64,000 bases of DNA from Vibrio mediterranei (GTDB lineage Bacteria; Pseudomonadota; Gammaproteobacteria; Enterobacterales; Vibrionaceae). Under the pieces are notes generated by a model. It was not told the origin of the DNA. It saw nothing but the letters and a program-made list of their open reading frames with translations, and searched no databases. The translations under genes and the position numbers were made by a program. Shown one piece after another: positions 16,936 to 25,723 of this stretch (position 1 is the first letter of the stretch; the number at the start of each line of letters is the position of its first letter). The stretch covers positions 992,001-1,056,000 of the forward strand of contig NZ_FLLQ01000001.1 in NCBI RefSeq assembly GCF_900088415.1, in the 5' to 3' direction.

Positions 16936-17796
16936 TTATACCGCCACTGCTGCTAGTGTTTCTTTTAGGCCTTGTGCTACGTTTTTAGCAATCAGAAGCT
17001 TGCCTTTCTCATTACTGCCTTCTGCAGAAGTCACAATAAGATCCGTTAACTCTTCACCACCAAAACCGACCATTGTAGGGTTTTCTGATGGCACAGCAAT
17101 CACGTCAATAACGTCGCCATCAGGTGAGATTTTAACCACAGATTGACCTGCATACATAGCGACCCAATAGTTCCCTTCAGCATCTACACTTGCACCATCA
17201 GGACGACCATTGTGTTCAGTAAGGTCACAATGCACTAGTTGCTCACCATATTGACCTGTTTCAGCGTTGTAGCTGTGCTTATACACTTTACTTGAACCTG
17301 TATCTGCCCAGTACAACCATTGACCATCTGGTGAAAACGCTAGGCCATTACATGTCCAAGCGAACATTGGTAGCGCTTCAATCGTGCCATCAAGATGTAA
17401 CTGATGGAATTGCCCTTGGTCACCAACCTTGGCGCCATTGCGCGTACCTGCTATAAAGCGTCCGCCAGGTGCAGTGCGACCATCGTTGTAACGCATGCGT
17501 GGAAACTCAGAGACTAACGGTGCCAAAGACGTTTTTTCTGCACCCCAATTGCTAATGTGATACATACCTGACTTAAGCGCTACGATGAACCCTTGCTCAC
17601 CATGCATAGCGAAACAACCAATAGGTTCGCCAAACTCAAGTTTTTCGTTCACACCATCTTTTTGACGCCAGAGCTCTCCGTCACAGATGTTGACCCACAT
17701 CCAAGACTCATTACGCCAGTCCCAGCGTGGACATTCCGCCAAATCAAAATCTAGATCGACGAACTTTTCAAACTGAATAGGTTGTGCCACGTTCAT
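16936..17796 (-). CDS. SMP-30/gluconolactonase/LRE family protein
   Basis: 286-residue six-bladed beta-propeller lactonase. Metal-site landmarks: Glu in AECPRWDWRNESW (residues ~16-28), RYNDGRTAPGGRFIAGT around 105-120, Asn in FAWTCNGLAFSPDGQWLYWADTGSSKVYKH (landmark near residues 145-175) and DGASVDAEGNYWVAMYAG around 200. Likely hydrolyses a sugar or other lactone in the cytosol. An AAGGA only 2 nt before the ATG leaves open initiation at the GTG two codons on. Monocistronic, facing the preceding gene. Substrate unknown. Confidence 0.82.
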   Translation of the reverse strand: MNVAQPIQFEKFVDLDFDLAECPRWDWRNESWMWVNICDGELWRQKDGVNEKLEFGEPIGCFAMHGEQGFIVALKSGMYHISNWGAEKTSLAPLVSEFPRMRYNDGRTAPGGRFIAGTRNGAKVGDQGQFHQLHLDGTIEALPMFAWTCNGLAFSPDGQWLYWADTGSSKVYKHSYNAETGQYGEQLVHCDLTEHNGRPDGASVDAEGNYWVAMYAGQSVVKISPDGDVIDVIAVPSENPTMVGFGGEELTDLIVTSAEGSNEKGKLLIAKNVAQGLKETLAAVAV

Positions 17797-17847
17797 GTCC
17801 TTTTTGTATCAATTAAGGTTGGTAATTTTCTGGCACTGTTGTAACAA

Positions 17848-17875
17848 AATCAGCGCTAGGGTGCTAGCGCTGATT
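17848..17875 (-). terminator. terminator after mscS-family gene
   Basis: AATCAGCGCTAG / CTAGCGCTGATT, a 12-bp perfect stem with a 4-nt loop, followed in - direction by a TTTTG stretch. Confidence 0.8.
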
Positions 17876-17945
17876 AACAATTTGAAGGACAAATTATGTA
17901 AGCAAGGGACGGAGAATCGCCCCTATTGAATAATCAGCGAAGAAT

Positions 17946-19580
17946 TCAGTCTCTATCGCCCGCGACTTTGAGCTGATTGGGATTGTTAAGCTGGAAGTCG
18001 GATTTTAAATACGTGGTATTCGAAGGCAAAGCAAATTTGGCTTCATGCTCAGTGACTATCTGATTTATCTTCATCAATAACTCTTGCTGGATGGTCAAGA
18101 ACGCTTCCCGCTCTTGGGTATCAATGTGGGCGAATACATCAATATCCAGACTGTAATCGCTGAACGAAGAAAAGTGTACTCTGAGTGGTGATGCCAAAAT
18201 CAACTCATGCGCTTCCAACATTGAACGAATATCGCGGGTCAAGCTCACCATCGTTTCCATTGGAGTTTCATAGCGAAGATTGAGAGTCAGCAAAAGTGGA
18301 TAACGGTCCCTGCGGCTGAAATTGATGATTTGCATTTTCACTAGATCGCCGTTAGCGATAGTGACTTGCGTTCGGTCTTTAGCGCGAATCAATGTAGAAC
18401 GAACACCAATTTGCTCAACTACTCCAGAAACACTACCTACTTTACAAAAGTCGCCAACAGACAAAGACTTGTCCATAAATAGAATGACCCCGCCTATCAG
18501 GTTTTCCATTGTAGGTTTTATCGCCAGAGCAATTGCCATACCACCTAGACTTAGCCCGGTAACAATCCCATAAACTGGAACACCCAAGCGATGTAAACCG
18601 AACCCAAGAATGGCCACCCCACATAAGGTCCCAACAATGGTTCCCGTGATTTGACTCAAACTCTTTTTCAAGCCGCTAACCTGGCCATTGCCTGCGAATA
18701 ACACTTTACAACTTGAAGATGCGACGATGTATGCGACTTGTGCAATCAAAGGCCAGAACAATAACTCCCCTGCCACATTAAGAAGGTTCATCAGACCACC
18801 AGTTAGATTGAGCTGATAATCAGCAATCCATGTATAGCCAAACAATCCTAATGCCATCAAAGAGGGCTTCAACAGCGCATGGTGCACCTGTCGATAGACC
18901 AAATACGCGTAACCTGTAAGAAGAGCTGTTAATAATAGGAACGCAACCCATTGCCATACAGCTTGATCGGCGATCTCAGACATCATCGAGGGAGGTAACG
19001 AGTCAATGAGTGAAAACCACGTTGGCGGAATCAATCGTCCTGCACTCAATGAATAATATTGATAATAATCAGGCGTGGATTCCAACTTCGAAGGTAAGTG
19101 TTTCACTAACGAGTAATAATAATGAAGATTCGCTACCGTCTGTCTTGAGAACAGATAATTACCAGACTCTTGTTTTACTATTTGTATATTGGTGTTCGGA
19201 ATCGTCCAACTTTGAACGTCTTGAGAATCGGGTATCATTGCCGGGTCAAAGCTTGGGATACGATCCAGAACCTCTTTCATTAACATTACCGATTCCATCG
19301 CAACTCTATGACGATTGAGATCGGAAATGGCAGAAAGATCGAAAGTTTGTGAGGCTTTATCGAACAGCGCGAAGATATTCTGCTTTTGCTCCACACTTAC
19401 ATTAGCAATATCGCCATATACTTCTCCCAGAGCCAAATTCGCCTCAGTCACTCGCTTAAGATAGCTTTCATAAGTTGCTTTTGGCGTACTGGTATCCGGG
19501 GGTGCTAATGGAAAAGCACTCTCTGCCCAAGAAGTCATGGCGACACAATAACTCAAGAATACTATCAGCCAGTGTTTCAT
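17946..19580 (-). CDS. MscS-family mechanosensitive ion channel with large periplasmic N-terminal domain
   Basis: About 544 residues from the ATG at 19580, preferred over the ATG four codons upstream because a signal peptide starts there (MKHWLIVFLSYCVAMTSWAE). A ~180-residue periplasmic region is followed by about five membrane segments (roughly 205-370). The MscS pore and beta domain read GMAIALAIKPTMENLIGG, FMDKSLSVGDFCKVG and NGDLVKMQIINFSRRDR. It probably releases osmolytes on hypo-osmotic shock. Larger than E. coli MscS (286 aa), like the YnaI/YbdG-type relatives. Monocistronic. Confidence 0.85.
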   Translation of the reverse strand: MKHWLIVFLSYCVAMTSWAESAFPLAPPDTSTPKATYESYLKRVTEANLALGEVYGDIANVSVEQKQNIFALFDKASQTFDLSAISDLNRHRVAMESVMLMKEVLDRIPSFDPAMIPDSQDVQSWTIPNTNIQIVKQESGNYLFSRQTVANLHYYYSLVKHLPSKLESTPDYYQYYSLSAGRLIPPTWFSLIDSLPPSMMSEIADQAVWQWVAFLLLTALLTGYAYLVYRQVHHALLKPSLMALGLFGYTWIADYQLNLTGGLMNLLNVAGELLFWPLIAQVAYIVASSSCKVLFAGNGQVSGLKKSLSQITGTIVGTLCGVAILGFGLHRLGVPVYGIVTGLSLGGMAIALAIKPTMENLIGGVILFMDKSLSVGDFCKVGSVSGVVEQIGVRSTLIRAKDRTQVTIANGDLVKMQIINFSRRDRYPLLLTLNLRYETPMETMVSLTRDIRSMLEAHELILASPLRVHFSSFSDYSLDIDVFAHIDTQEREAFLTIQQELLMKINQIVTEHEAKFALPSNTTYLKSDFQLNNPNQLKVAGDRD

Positions 19581-19718
19581 TTGGTCATCCATTAACAGTA
19601 TGATTTTCTATAAGAATAGGATCTAATTCTTTGAATTCTCGTTTTTTCTTATTGAAATTATAAGAGTTCGAAGTAATGTGATTTATCTCTCCTAGAACAA
19701 TTTAAGGGCCAGAATTGC

Positions 19719-20258
19719 ATGACCATAAAAACACTAGATTCAAAAGTCGTTTATAAGAACAATTGGATGACCGTTCGCGAAGATAGAATAGAGCGACCCA
19801 GTGGCAAAGAAGGAATCTATGGCGTAGTAGATAAACCAGATTGCGCGGTTATTATTGCTCTTGACGGTCAGAACATTCACTTAGTTCAACAGTTCCGATA
19901 TTCGGTGGGCGATCGCTTTTGGGAGCTTCCTCAGGGGGCCTGGGAGTCTAATCCCGACGCCGATCATCTGGATCTCGCCAAGGGTGAGTTATTAGAAGAA
20001 ACCGGACTTGAAGCTCAAAATATGACATATGTAGGCAAGCAACTCATCGCGTACGGTTTCCTCAATCAAACTTGCCACATTTACTTCGCCACTGAACTGA
20101 CTCAAAAGCAACAACGCCTTGATAGTGAAGAAGAAGATCTCATCACTCAAGCCTTCACGATCAAAGAGTTTGAAACCATGATCATCGAAGGAAAGATCCA
20201 GGATATCGTTACCACGGGCGCATGGGGACTGACCAAAATGAAAGGCTTGATACCTTAG
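19719..20258 (+). CDS. Nudix hydrolase, ADP-sugar pyrophosphatase-like
   Basis: 179 residues. The Nudix helix lies around residues 75-100: ELPQGAWES followed by LAKGELLEETGL. The REUxEE core has Gly in place of Arg, which occurs in the PQG-type subfamily, while the metal-binding EExxEE acidic residues are kept. Nucleoside-diphosphate-linked substrate such as ADP-ribose is likely but not determinable. No convincing operon partner; the next gene starts 95 bp later. Confidence 0.85.
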   Translation: MTIKTLDSKVVYKNNWMTVREDRIERPSGKEGIYGVVDKPDCAVIIALDGQNIHLVQQFRYSVGDRFWELPQGAWESNPDADHLDLAKGELLEETGLEAQNMTYVGKQLIAYGFLNQTCHIYFATELTQKQQRLDSEEEDLITQAFTIKEFETMIIEGKIQDIVTTGAWGLTKMKGLIP

Positions 20259-20353
20259 AAAATCGGAAACTGGTCACAAAAGTACTTATAAAGTTCGATA
20301 TTAGGTAATTATATCCCAAGCTAGGAGAATACGACCCTGATTGAGGAATGACT

Positions 20354-20692
20354 ATGGATCAGTTAACTCTTCAAGAGTGCTTAATCGACACACTTCGGCG
20401 ACTAGAAAAATACAAAACTACAATGTATTTGAGAGAGGACGCCTATGATCTTGAATCTGCGATTAAAAAGCTCACAGAGCAACTTTTTAGTCTTCAGATA
20501 CTGAGCGAGCTAAAAGGGTCAATTGACGATATTTCTTCCTCTATCGAGCTCCTAAAAATGGTCACAAAAGAAGCAGATCGATCATTAGATCAAGGCTTTG
20601 AACTTGATGACGCACGAAAGTTAATTGCCCACACTCTCGAAGCTGATCGTGCATTATCTAAAGTAACACTTGGTGAACTCGGTCACATTTAA
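20354..20692 (+). CDS. hypothetical helical protein (112 aa)
   Basis: Predicted almost entirely helical and acidic (LQECLIDTLRRLEKYK, LESAIKKLTEQLFSLQIL, ISSSIELLKMVTKEADRSL), probably a coiled-coil or helical bundle. The ATG at 20354 is favoured over 20348 because GAGGA abuts the latter with no spacer but is 6 nt from the former. No signal peptide. I do not recognise the family; downstream of the Nudix gene in the same direction. Confidence 0.6.
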   Translation: MDQLTLQECLIDTLRRLEKYKTTMYLREDAYDLESAIKKLTEQLFSLQILSELKGSIDDISSSIELLKMVTKEADRSLDQGFELDDARKLIAHTLEADRALSKVTLGELGHI

Positions 20693-20825
20693 CCATTCGT
20701 ATTACTAATAGTTCAGGGAGCTCAATACCACAAATAGTAATAGACCACCCCACAAAAACCGCTTAACCAATTGTTTTAAAAGGGTTAGTACATAATTTAT
20801 ACTAAATTTATCTCATACTAACCCA

Positions 20826-20839
20826 TTGATTTACATCAT
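20826..20839 (+). promoter_or_regulatory. FNR-like box upstream of alcohol dehydrogenase gene
   Basis: TTGAT-TTAC-ATCAT matches the FNR consensus TTGATnnnnATCAA at 9 of 10 positions, 72 bp before the start codon of a fermentative-type dehydrogenase. Anaerobic control is inferred. Confidence 0.4.
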
Positions 20840-20910
20840 AAGAACTTGCTCTTGCCCATGTTAGCTTCTCGCTATCATATACATCATGGCGAATAGCAAG
20901 GAGCATTCAA

Positions 20911-22059
20911 ATGAGCAGTTCTATTATCCTTCCCTCTACCAATTTATTAGGCAATGGTTGTTTATCTCAAGCCGTAGATACCATTCACCAACAAGGCTTT
21001 AGCAAAGCGCTGATAGTGACGGATGCCGTTTTAACTCAAATTGGCCTCGTGGCAACGATTACTGAGCAACTTGCCGCCAAAAGCATGTCTTTTGCTATTT
21101 ACGATGGAACACAGCCTAACCCTTCCATCGACAATGTAGAACAAGGTCTCTCTACGTTAGTAGACAATGATTGTGATCTTATTATCTCTGTTGGTGGTGG
21201 CTCACCTCATGACTGTGCAAAAGGTATCGCCTTAGTCGCAACTAATGGCGGCAAAATCACCGACTATGAAGGGATCAACAAAGCGAGTAAATCACCCTTC
21301 CCCTTAGTTGCGATTAATACCACAGCTGGCACCGCTTCTGAGATGACGATGTTCAGCGTCATCACGGACGAAAGCAGACAAATCAAAATGGCGATCGTTG
21401 ACCAAAAGGTAACCCCATTGATTTCAGTCAACGACCCTCAGTTAATGCTTGCCATGCCGAGCTCACTGACTGCTGCAACAGGCATGGATGCACTTACTCA
21501 TGCTATTGAAGCTTATGTCTCAGTTGCCGCGAACCCGATCACAGACACGGTTGCATTAAGAGCAATTGAGCTAATTACTAAACATTTGCCAACGTGTGTC
21601 AGCAACGGAAGTAACCTCGAAGCTCGGGAGCAAATGGCTTACGCTCAGTTTATGGCAGGTATGGCATTTAACAACGCGCTTCTTGGCTACGTACATGCGA
21701 TGGCTCATCAGTTAGGCGCAACTTATCACCTTCCACATGGCATTTGTAATGCTGTACTCCTTCCTCATGTACAACGTTTTAATCTCACGGCTAACCCTGA
21801 AAAATTCGTCGATATTGCGCAAGCAATGGGCAAAGAGGTTCATGGATTAACAACAGAAGAAGCTTCTCAGCTGGCAATTGAAGCGATGAATGAGCTTGCA
21901 AGAAAGGTAAACATTCCTGCGACGTTAGCAGAATTAGGTGTTAACCAAGGTGATATTGATAAACTATCAGAAAGTACACTGAATGATGTTTGCTGTTTAA
22001 CCAATCCTCGTCAGGCAACTAAACAAGAAATCGCGGAAATATTCCAAGCGGCTTGGTAG
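20911..22059 (+). CDS. yiaY: iron-containing alcohol dehydrogenase, YiaY type
   Basis: 382 residues, matching E. coli YiaY over its whole length. NAD(P)-binding landmarks are VGGGSPHDCAKGIALVA (~95-112) and INTTAGTASEMT (~138-150). The group III ADH metal-site signature ATGMDALTHAIEAYVS lies around residues 190-205, and GYVHAMAHQLGATYHLPHGICNAVLLPH (landmark near 255-285) supplies the remaining His ligands. Interconverts primary alcohols or diols and aldehydes in the cytosol, probably fermentatively. Strong AAGGAG ribosome-binding site; monocistronic with its own terminator. Confidence 0.9.
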   Translation: MSSSIILPSTNLLGNGCLSQAVDTIHQQGFSKALIVTDAVLTQIGLVATITEQLAAKSMSFAIYDGTQPNPSIDNVEQGLSTLVDNDCDLIISVGGGSPHDCAKGIALVATNGGKITDYEGINKASKSPFPLVAINTTAGTASEMTMFSVITDESRQIKMAIVDQKVTPLISVNDPQLMLAMPSSLTAATGMDALTHAIEAYVSVAANPITDTVALRAIELITKHLPTCVSNGSNLEAREQMAYAQFMAGMAFNNALLGYVHAMAHQLGATYHLPHGICNAVLLPHVQRFNLTANPEKFVDIAQAMGKEVHGLTTEEASQLAIEAMNELARKVNIPATLAELGVNQGDIDKLSESTLNDVCCLTNPRQATKQEIAEIFQAAW

Positions 22060-22093
22060 TTAAATTGAAGTAGTCACAATCCCTAAATGTAAT

Positions 22094-22117
22094 AGGCATA
22101 GCACCTCAGCTATGCCT
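22094..22117 (+). terminator. terminator after yiaY
   Basis: AGGCATAGC / GCTATGCCT, a 9-bp perfect stem with a 6-nt loop; the flanking AATGTAA and TTTACATT can extend the pairing. Confidence 0.7.
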
Positions 22118-22256
22118 TGCATTTACATTGTAAACCGAACTCAAAACCGTTAACAAACGCCTTCTCAACCTCCTGGACCCAAAGCCTGAACGAACATTAT
22201 TTGAACAATTTGACGACTAGCATCGTAAGAAATTTGTCTAGCAAGGAGGAGTTAGC

Positions 22257-22565
22257 ATGAACACAAAATTAAGCGCTTTAGAACAGTTTGTTCAGTTTGA
22301 TAAGTTGGTCATACACTCACTTGAAATGTCGCTTTATCAAGCATCGGTGATTATTGATGGTGACGAACACTACATTACAGAAGAAGATGGGCGGCTGATA
22401 CGCAGTCACAACATTGTTGATATGCGCAGATTGTGCCATAACATTGAGGCAAAGGAAGTCGTTCTAAGACAAGATAATGCGTATGACGAAATGATTGGAA
22501 GCCCGATCAGAGTCGGTGAAAACACTTTAGAAGTGCCCTTGGGAAGTTTTAGCTCGGTAATGTAA
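22257..22565 (+). CDS. small conserved-type protein (102 aa), possibly DUF6482-like
   Basis: 102 codons with an excellent AAGGAGGAG ribosome-binding site. Sequence features: LEMSLYQASVIIDGDEHYITEEDGRLIRSHN in the centre, then a helix (IVDMRRLCHNIEAKEVVLRQ) and YDEMIGSPI. This resembles small gamma-proteobacterial proteins of the DUF6482 type, an assignment from memory that is tentative. Soluble, no catalytic motif seen. Convergent with the sigZ-like gene. Confidence 0.65.
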   Translation: MNTKLSALEQFVQFDKLVIHSLEMSLYQASVIIDGDEHYITEEDGRLIRSHNIVDMRRLCHNIEAKEVVLRQDNAYDEMIGSPIRVGENTLEVPLGSFSSVM

Positions 22566-22584
22566 CATCTCGCGATTAAGGTAG

Positions 22585-22614
22585 TGTGCAGTGCCCCATA
22601 ACCAGCACTGCACA
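22585..22614. terminator. bidirectional hairpin between convergent genes
   Basis: TGTGCAGTGC / GCACTGCACA, a 10-bp perfect stem with a 10-nt loop, between the 102-aa gene and the sigma-factor gene. Confidence 0.7.
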
Positions 22615-22636
22615 GAATTCAACCAAGACTGAACGC

Positions 22637-23176
22637 TTAACACTTATCACATTTCGATTTTTTCGCTTCGTAATCCATGACAGCACCTCGCGAGTCGAAG
22701 GAGAAACGGCAACATTGCTCATAAACAGCTTTCAATTCTGTACGACTTTTTTGCACTCGCGACTTCAGTGTTGAGTAACTAACACCTAGATGCTCAGCAA
22801 CTTCTTTCTGCGACTTACCCTCGATATCTATCGACTGTAAAAGCTCGGCCGAAGAATCAGACAATGAGCTCATCAGTGGCTGAATACAACTCGCGAGTTG
22901 TTGCTTGGCATCTTCTTCTGAGCTTTCGTACCACAAGGTTTCTCCCTCTGCCAAAGAAGCTTTACCATTTGCTCGATAAAAATCGATTACGGAACGATTA
23001 GCGATTTGGAATAGCCAAGATTTGATGCTGTCTGGGTTCTGTAGCTTGTCGAGATTCTGATAGGTTTTTATCAAAATTTCCTGCAGCACATCTTCCGCAT
23101 CCGATTCGTTGGAAATCTTACTTCTCAAGAAGTTTCGCAAGCCTGATTGATATTCTGACCAAATCTTTTCTAACAT
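22637..23176 (-). CDS. sigZ: ECF RNA polymerase sigma factor, SigZ-like
   Basis: About 179 residues. Sigma region 2 (SKISNESDAEDVLQEILIKTYQNL, then SWLFQIANRSVIDFYR, residues ~20-70) and region 4 (KSQKEVAEHLGVSYSTLKSRVQKSR, ~120-145) are intact. The C-terminal tail is cysteine-rich (QCCRF ... KSKCDKC), as in the SigZ subfamily, and may bind metal or sense redox state. No anti-sigma gene is adjacent. Three possible starts lie in tandem; 23176 has the best spacing from AGAGA. Regulon unknown. Confidence 0.82.
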   Translation of the reverse strand: MLEKIWSEYQSGLRNFLRSKISNESDAEDVLQEILIKTYQNLDKLQNPDSIKSWLFQIANRSVIDFYRANGKASLAEGETLWYESSEEDAKQQLASCIQPLMSSLSDSSAELLQSIDIEGKSQKEVAEHLGVSYSTLKSRVQKSRTELKAVYEQCCRFSFDSRGAVMDYEAKKSKCDKC

Positions 23177-23210
23177 CATCAATTCTCTATGCTAATACTT
23201 GGTAAACTGA

Positions 23211-24137
23211 TTATTTCACGGCGCCGTGAGAACGGGCGCGTTTTAATCCATCTATGGCTAATATTAGTAAAGCAACCATCACCAATAAATACGTCGGCAT
23301 ATCACTCGCAGCCACACGCTCCCCTAACAGTAGTCCTACACAGAATACTAAAACAGGTTCAACATACCCTAACAAGCCAAAGAGCGACATAGATAAAGAC
23401 TGTGACGCAAACAAAAAGAGCAACATAGGAACTGAGCCAGCTACCGCCAAGCCAACATAGTAAATCCAAACCGATGCATCCAATTGCTGGATATAACTCC
23501 ACGGTTGAAGATAGAGTGTGGCCCCTAACGCAAATGGCAACAGGAATAAATTATCGAGCGCAAAACCAACATCGCTTTTGACACCCAAAGTCCTTCTATG
23601 GACGAAATAAACTGGATAACCAAGCGCAATCAAAAGCACTATCCACGATAACCCTTCAGCCATCATATAAGCGTATATCACCCCGGCACCAGCCACACAG
23701 CAAGCCAGAGTTTGTAGCGGTGTCAGTCTATCGCCATAAACAAATCGCCCAACCACCACCAGCACTAAAGGTAGAGAGAAGTAGCCTAAGGCGACTGACA
23801 AGGTCTCCCCATATAGAGGTGCCCAAACAAAAATCCAGTATTGCGGTCCAACGAGTAACGCAGAGAACAAATACCGATGCCAGCGGTTGACTTGCTTTAG
23901 CGCGCTAAAAAGCATACCAATTCTTCGGCTCAGTGTAAGAAACAAGAGCACAACAAGCACACTCCAGATAATACGCTGTGCCGCGATCCAATGCCCTTCG
24001 CCTCCCGCAACATTAAATGCTTCTAACTCGGGCTGAAATTGAACATAAAGAGGCAATAAGCCAAACAAGCATGAGGCTAAAATCGACGCGCTAATCCCCT
24101 TCGCTGTGTCGGACAAGCTTAAGAACTTATTAATCAT
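23211..24137 (-). CDS. rarD: RarD-type EamA transporter
   Basis: 308 residues from the ATG at 24137 (a GTG ten codons upstream is also possible). Ten hydrophobic segments typical of drug/metabolite transporters, with RarD landmarks LFGLLPLYVQF at the start, QRIIWSVLVVLLFL (~50-65), GPQYWIFVWAP (~105) and LGYFSLPLVLVVVGRFVYGDRLTPLQ (landmark ~130-155). A chloramphenicol-resistance-permease family inner-membrane protein; physiological substrate unknown. It follows the sigma gene's promoter region without overlap. Confidence 0.82.
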   Translation of the reverse strand: MINKFLSLSDTAKGISASILASCLFGLLPLYVQFQPELEAFNVAGGEGHWIAAQRIIWSVLVVLLFLTLSRRIGMLFSALKQVNRWHRYLFSALLVGPQYWIFVWAPLYGETLSVALGYFSLPLVLVVVGRFVYGDRLTPLQTLACCVAGAGVIYAYMMAEGLSWIVLLIALGYPVYFVHRRTLGVKSDVGFALDNLFLLPFALGATLYLQPWSYIQQLDASVWIYYVGLAVAGSVPMLLFLFASQSLSMSLFGLLGYVEPVLVFCVGLLLGERVAASDMPTYLLVMVALLILAIDGLKRARSHGAVK

Positions 24138-24243
24138 TGGACGCTTTTTATTTGTTAGGAATAACACGCGGACATTACCGCATTTTGAGCCTATTTTATA
24201 TAGGATTTTTCGATGTCTGATTCACTTTTTATGCACTGTTTGC

Positions 24244-24259
24244 TGTGATAATTATCACT
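24244..24259. promoter_or_regulatory. CRP-like palindrome in the rarD / OMP intergenic region
   Basis: TGTGA-TAATTA-TCACT matches the CRP core at 9 of 10 positions and contains the 14-bp perfect palindrome GTGATAATTATCAC, which also holds two GATAAT-type hexamers as in Fur sites. It is the only clear signal in the ~390-bp gene-free stretch 24138-24525. Confidence 0.4.
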
Positions 24260-24525
24260 ACTTTGTATCTTTTGCTTCCTTTCTTGCTCTACTCAGCCCA
24301 CTAGAATTTATTGATTCAATTAGAGCACAGTCTCAAGGCCACTAGAGTAAACCTTCTAATGTCCAACTAAGACTCATAAAGCATTCGAATAGATGGCAGT
24401 TGGAGTATTTACTCATTCATCGTTAAACTACACAAATCTGACTTAGGAAGACCAGAATCCTTTATAGAATAAAGGAAAAATAGGGAGTCAACTTTCACCT
24501 AATAGGCCTAACTAAGTAGCAAAAC

Positions 24526-25662
24526 ATGCAAATACCTAATAGAACCCACCTATTCGCTTTACTGTCACTACCACTTGTTTTCATTTCAAAAAACACCAGT
24601 GCGGGAATGATGGACAGTTTTATCGACCCTACGGACGGCAGACTGGATGGCAGCCAATTTATCTTGGATAACGCCGCTGGTTTTTTGCCAGTTCCCCTTA
24701 CAGTCACTGACCCAGCAGTTGGCGTCGGTGGTGGTGCAGCGTTGCTTTTCTTCCACGAATCAGACGAACGTAAAGCGAAACGCTTGGCCGGTGAAAAAGT
24801 TGAAGATATTCCAGCCAGTGCTTCCGGGTTGATGGCGCTTGGAACAAGCAACGGCTCCCATCTTTATGGTGGTTTTCATTCTGGCAACTGGCGTAACGAC
24901 AAAATCCGTTATCTTGGCGGTTTGTTTGGCGCACAGTTCAACTTGAAAATGTACGAACAAGATACCCCTCTCGATCTAAGTTTAAAAGGATTGTATTTCT
25001 TTCAGGAGATTGATTTTCGATTAGGAGAGTCAAACTTCTTCCTTGGTGGCGCTTACAGCTATATGTCTTCGACATCGACCTTCGACCAATTGAATGAGCT
25101 AGCATTAAACTCTAGAGATGGACGAGTGGGCATTCGAGCGATGTACGATAGTCGCAACAACCAGTTTTCCCCAAGAGAAGGGACTAAAGCGGGTATCAAA
25201 CTGGATTACCATAGAAAAGCCTTCGGGGGTCAATTTGACTACCAAAAATACAATGCTTATTTCCTCAACTACTCGAGACTTTCATCACAATGGGGGCTAG
25301 GCCTGCGCGCAGATGTAAAATCTATTTCGGACAACGTTGACCCACGAGCAGAAGTGTACGCCAAACCATTTATTGAAATGAGAGGCATAGCAGCCATGCG
25401 TTATCGTGGCGACAATACGGCCTTGGGTGAAATCGAACTGAGCTATGACATTGATAATCGCTGGACGATTCTTGGATTTGCTGGTGCAGGTACTGCATTC
25501 AATCATGATGAAAGCATCTCTAGAAGCAAAGTATATTATACCCAAGGTGCCGGTTTTCGATACTTGCTTGCCCGTCAGCTTGGTTTGCGTATGGGTATCG
25601 ACGTCGCAAAAGGACCTGAAGAGTGGACAACCTATATTCAATTCGGTAGCGCATGGAAATAA
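24526..25662 (+). CDS. outer-membrane beta-barrel protein, BamA/surface-antigen (Omp85-like) family
   Basis: 378 residues with a signal peptide (LFALLSLPLVFISKNTSA, cleavage near residue 27), no visible POTRA repeats, and a C-terminal barrel resembling the bacterial surface antigen (D15/BamA) domain. RDGRVGIRAMYDSRNNQFSPREGTKAGI (landmark ~205-230) is the typical strand pair. The terminal strand ends TYIQFGSAWK, aromatic-rich. Mature N-terminus SFIDPTDGRLDGSQFILDNA suggests a porin-like or lipid-linked role. Function not known; preceded by an unusually long leader. Confidence 0.75.
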   Translation: MQIPNRTHLFALLSLPLVFISKNTSAGMMDSFIDPTDGRLDGSQFILDNAAGFLPVPLTVTDPAVGVGGGAALLFFHESDERKAKRLAGEKVEDIPASASGLMALGTSNGSHLYGGFHSGNWRNDKIRYLGGLFGAQFNLKMYEQDTPLDLSLKGLYFFQEIDFRLGESNFFLGGAYSYMSSTSTFDQLNELALNSRDGRVGIRAMYDSRNNQFSPREGTKAGIKLDYHRKAFGGQFDYQKYNAYFLNYSRLSSQWGLGLRADVKSISDNVDPRAEVYAKPFIEMRGIAAMRYRGDNTALGEIELSYDIDNRWTILGFAGAGTAFNHDESISRSKVYYTQGAGFRYLLARQLGLRMGIDVAKGPEEWTTYIQFGSAWK

Positions 25663-25684
25663 ACCTTTCCTCCGCTATGTTAAA

Positions 25685-25715
25685 TGTGGCTAGTTGGGTA
25701 ACCAATCTAGCCACA
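25685..25715. terminator. bidirectional hairpin between OMP and DMT genes
   Basis: TGTGGCTAG / CTAGCCACA extended by TTGG / CCAA with one bulged T; about 13 bp in total, between convergent genes. Confidence 0.7.
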
Positions 25716-25723
25716 GTGATATC

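Noticed and set aside
19719..20258. Nudix box with Arg replaced by Gly taken as an inactivated enzyme
   Set aside because: The acidic metal ligands are intact and the PQG subfamily often lacks this Arg.
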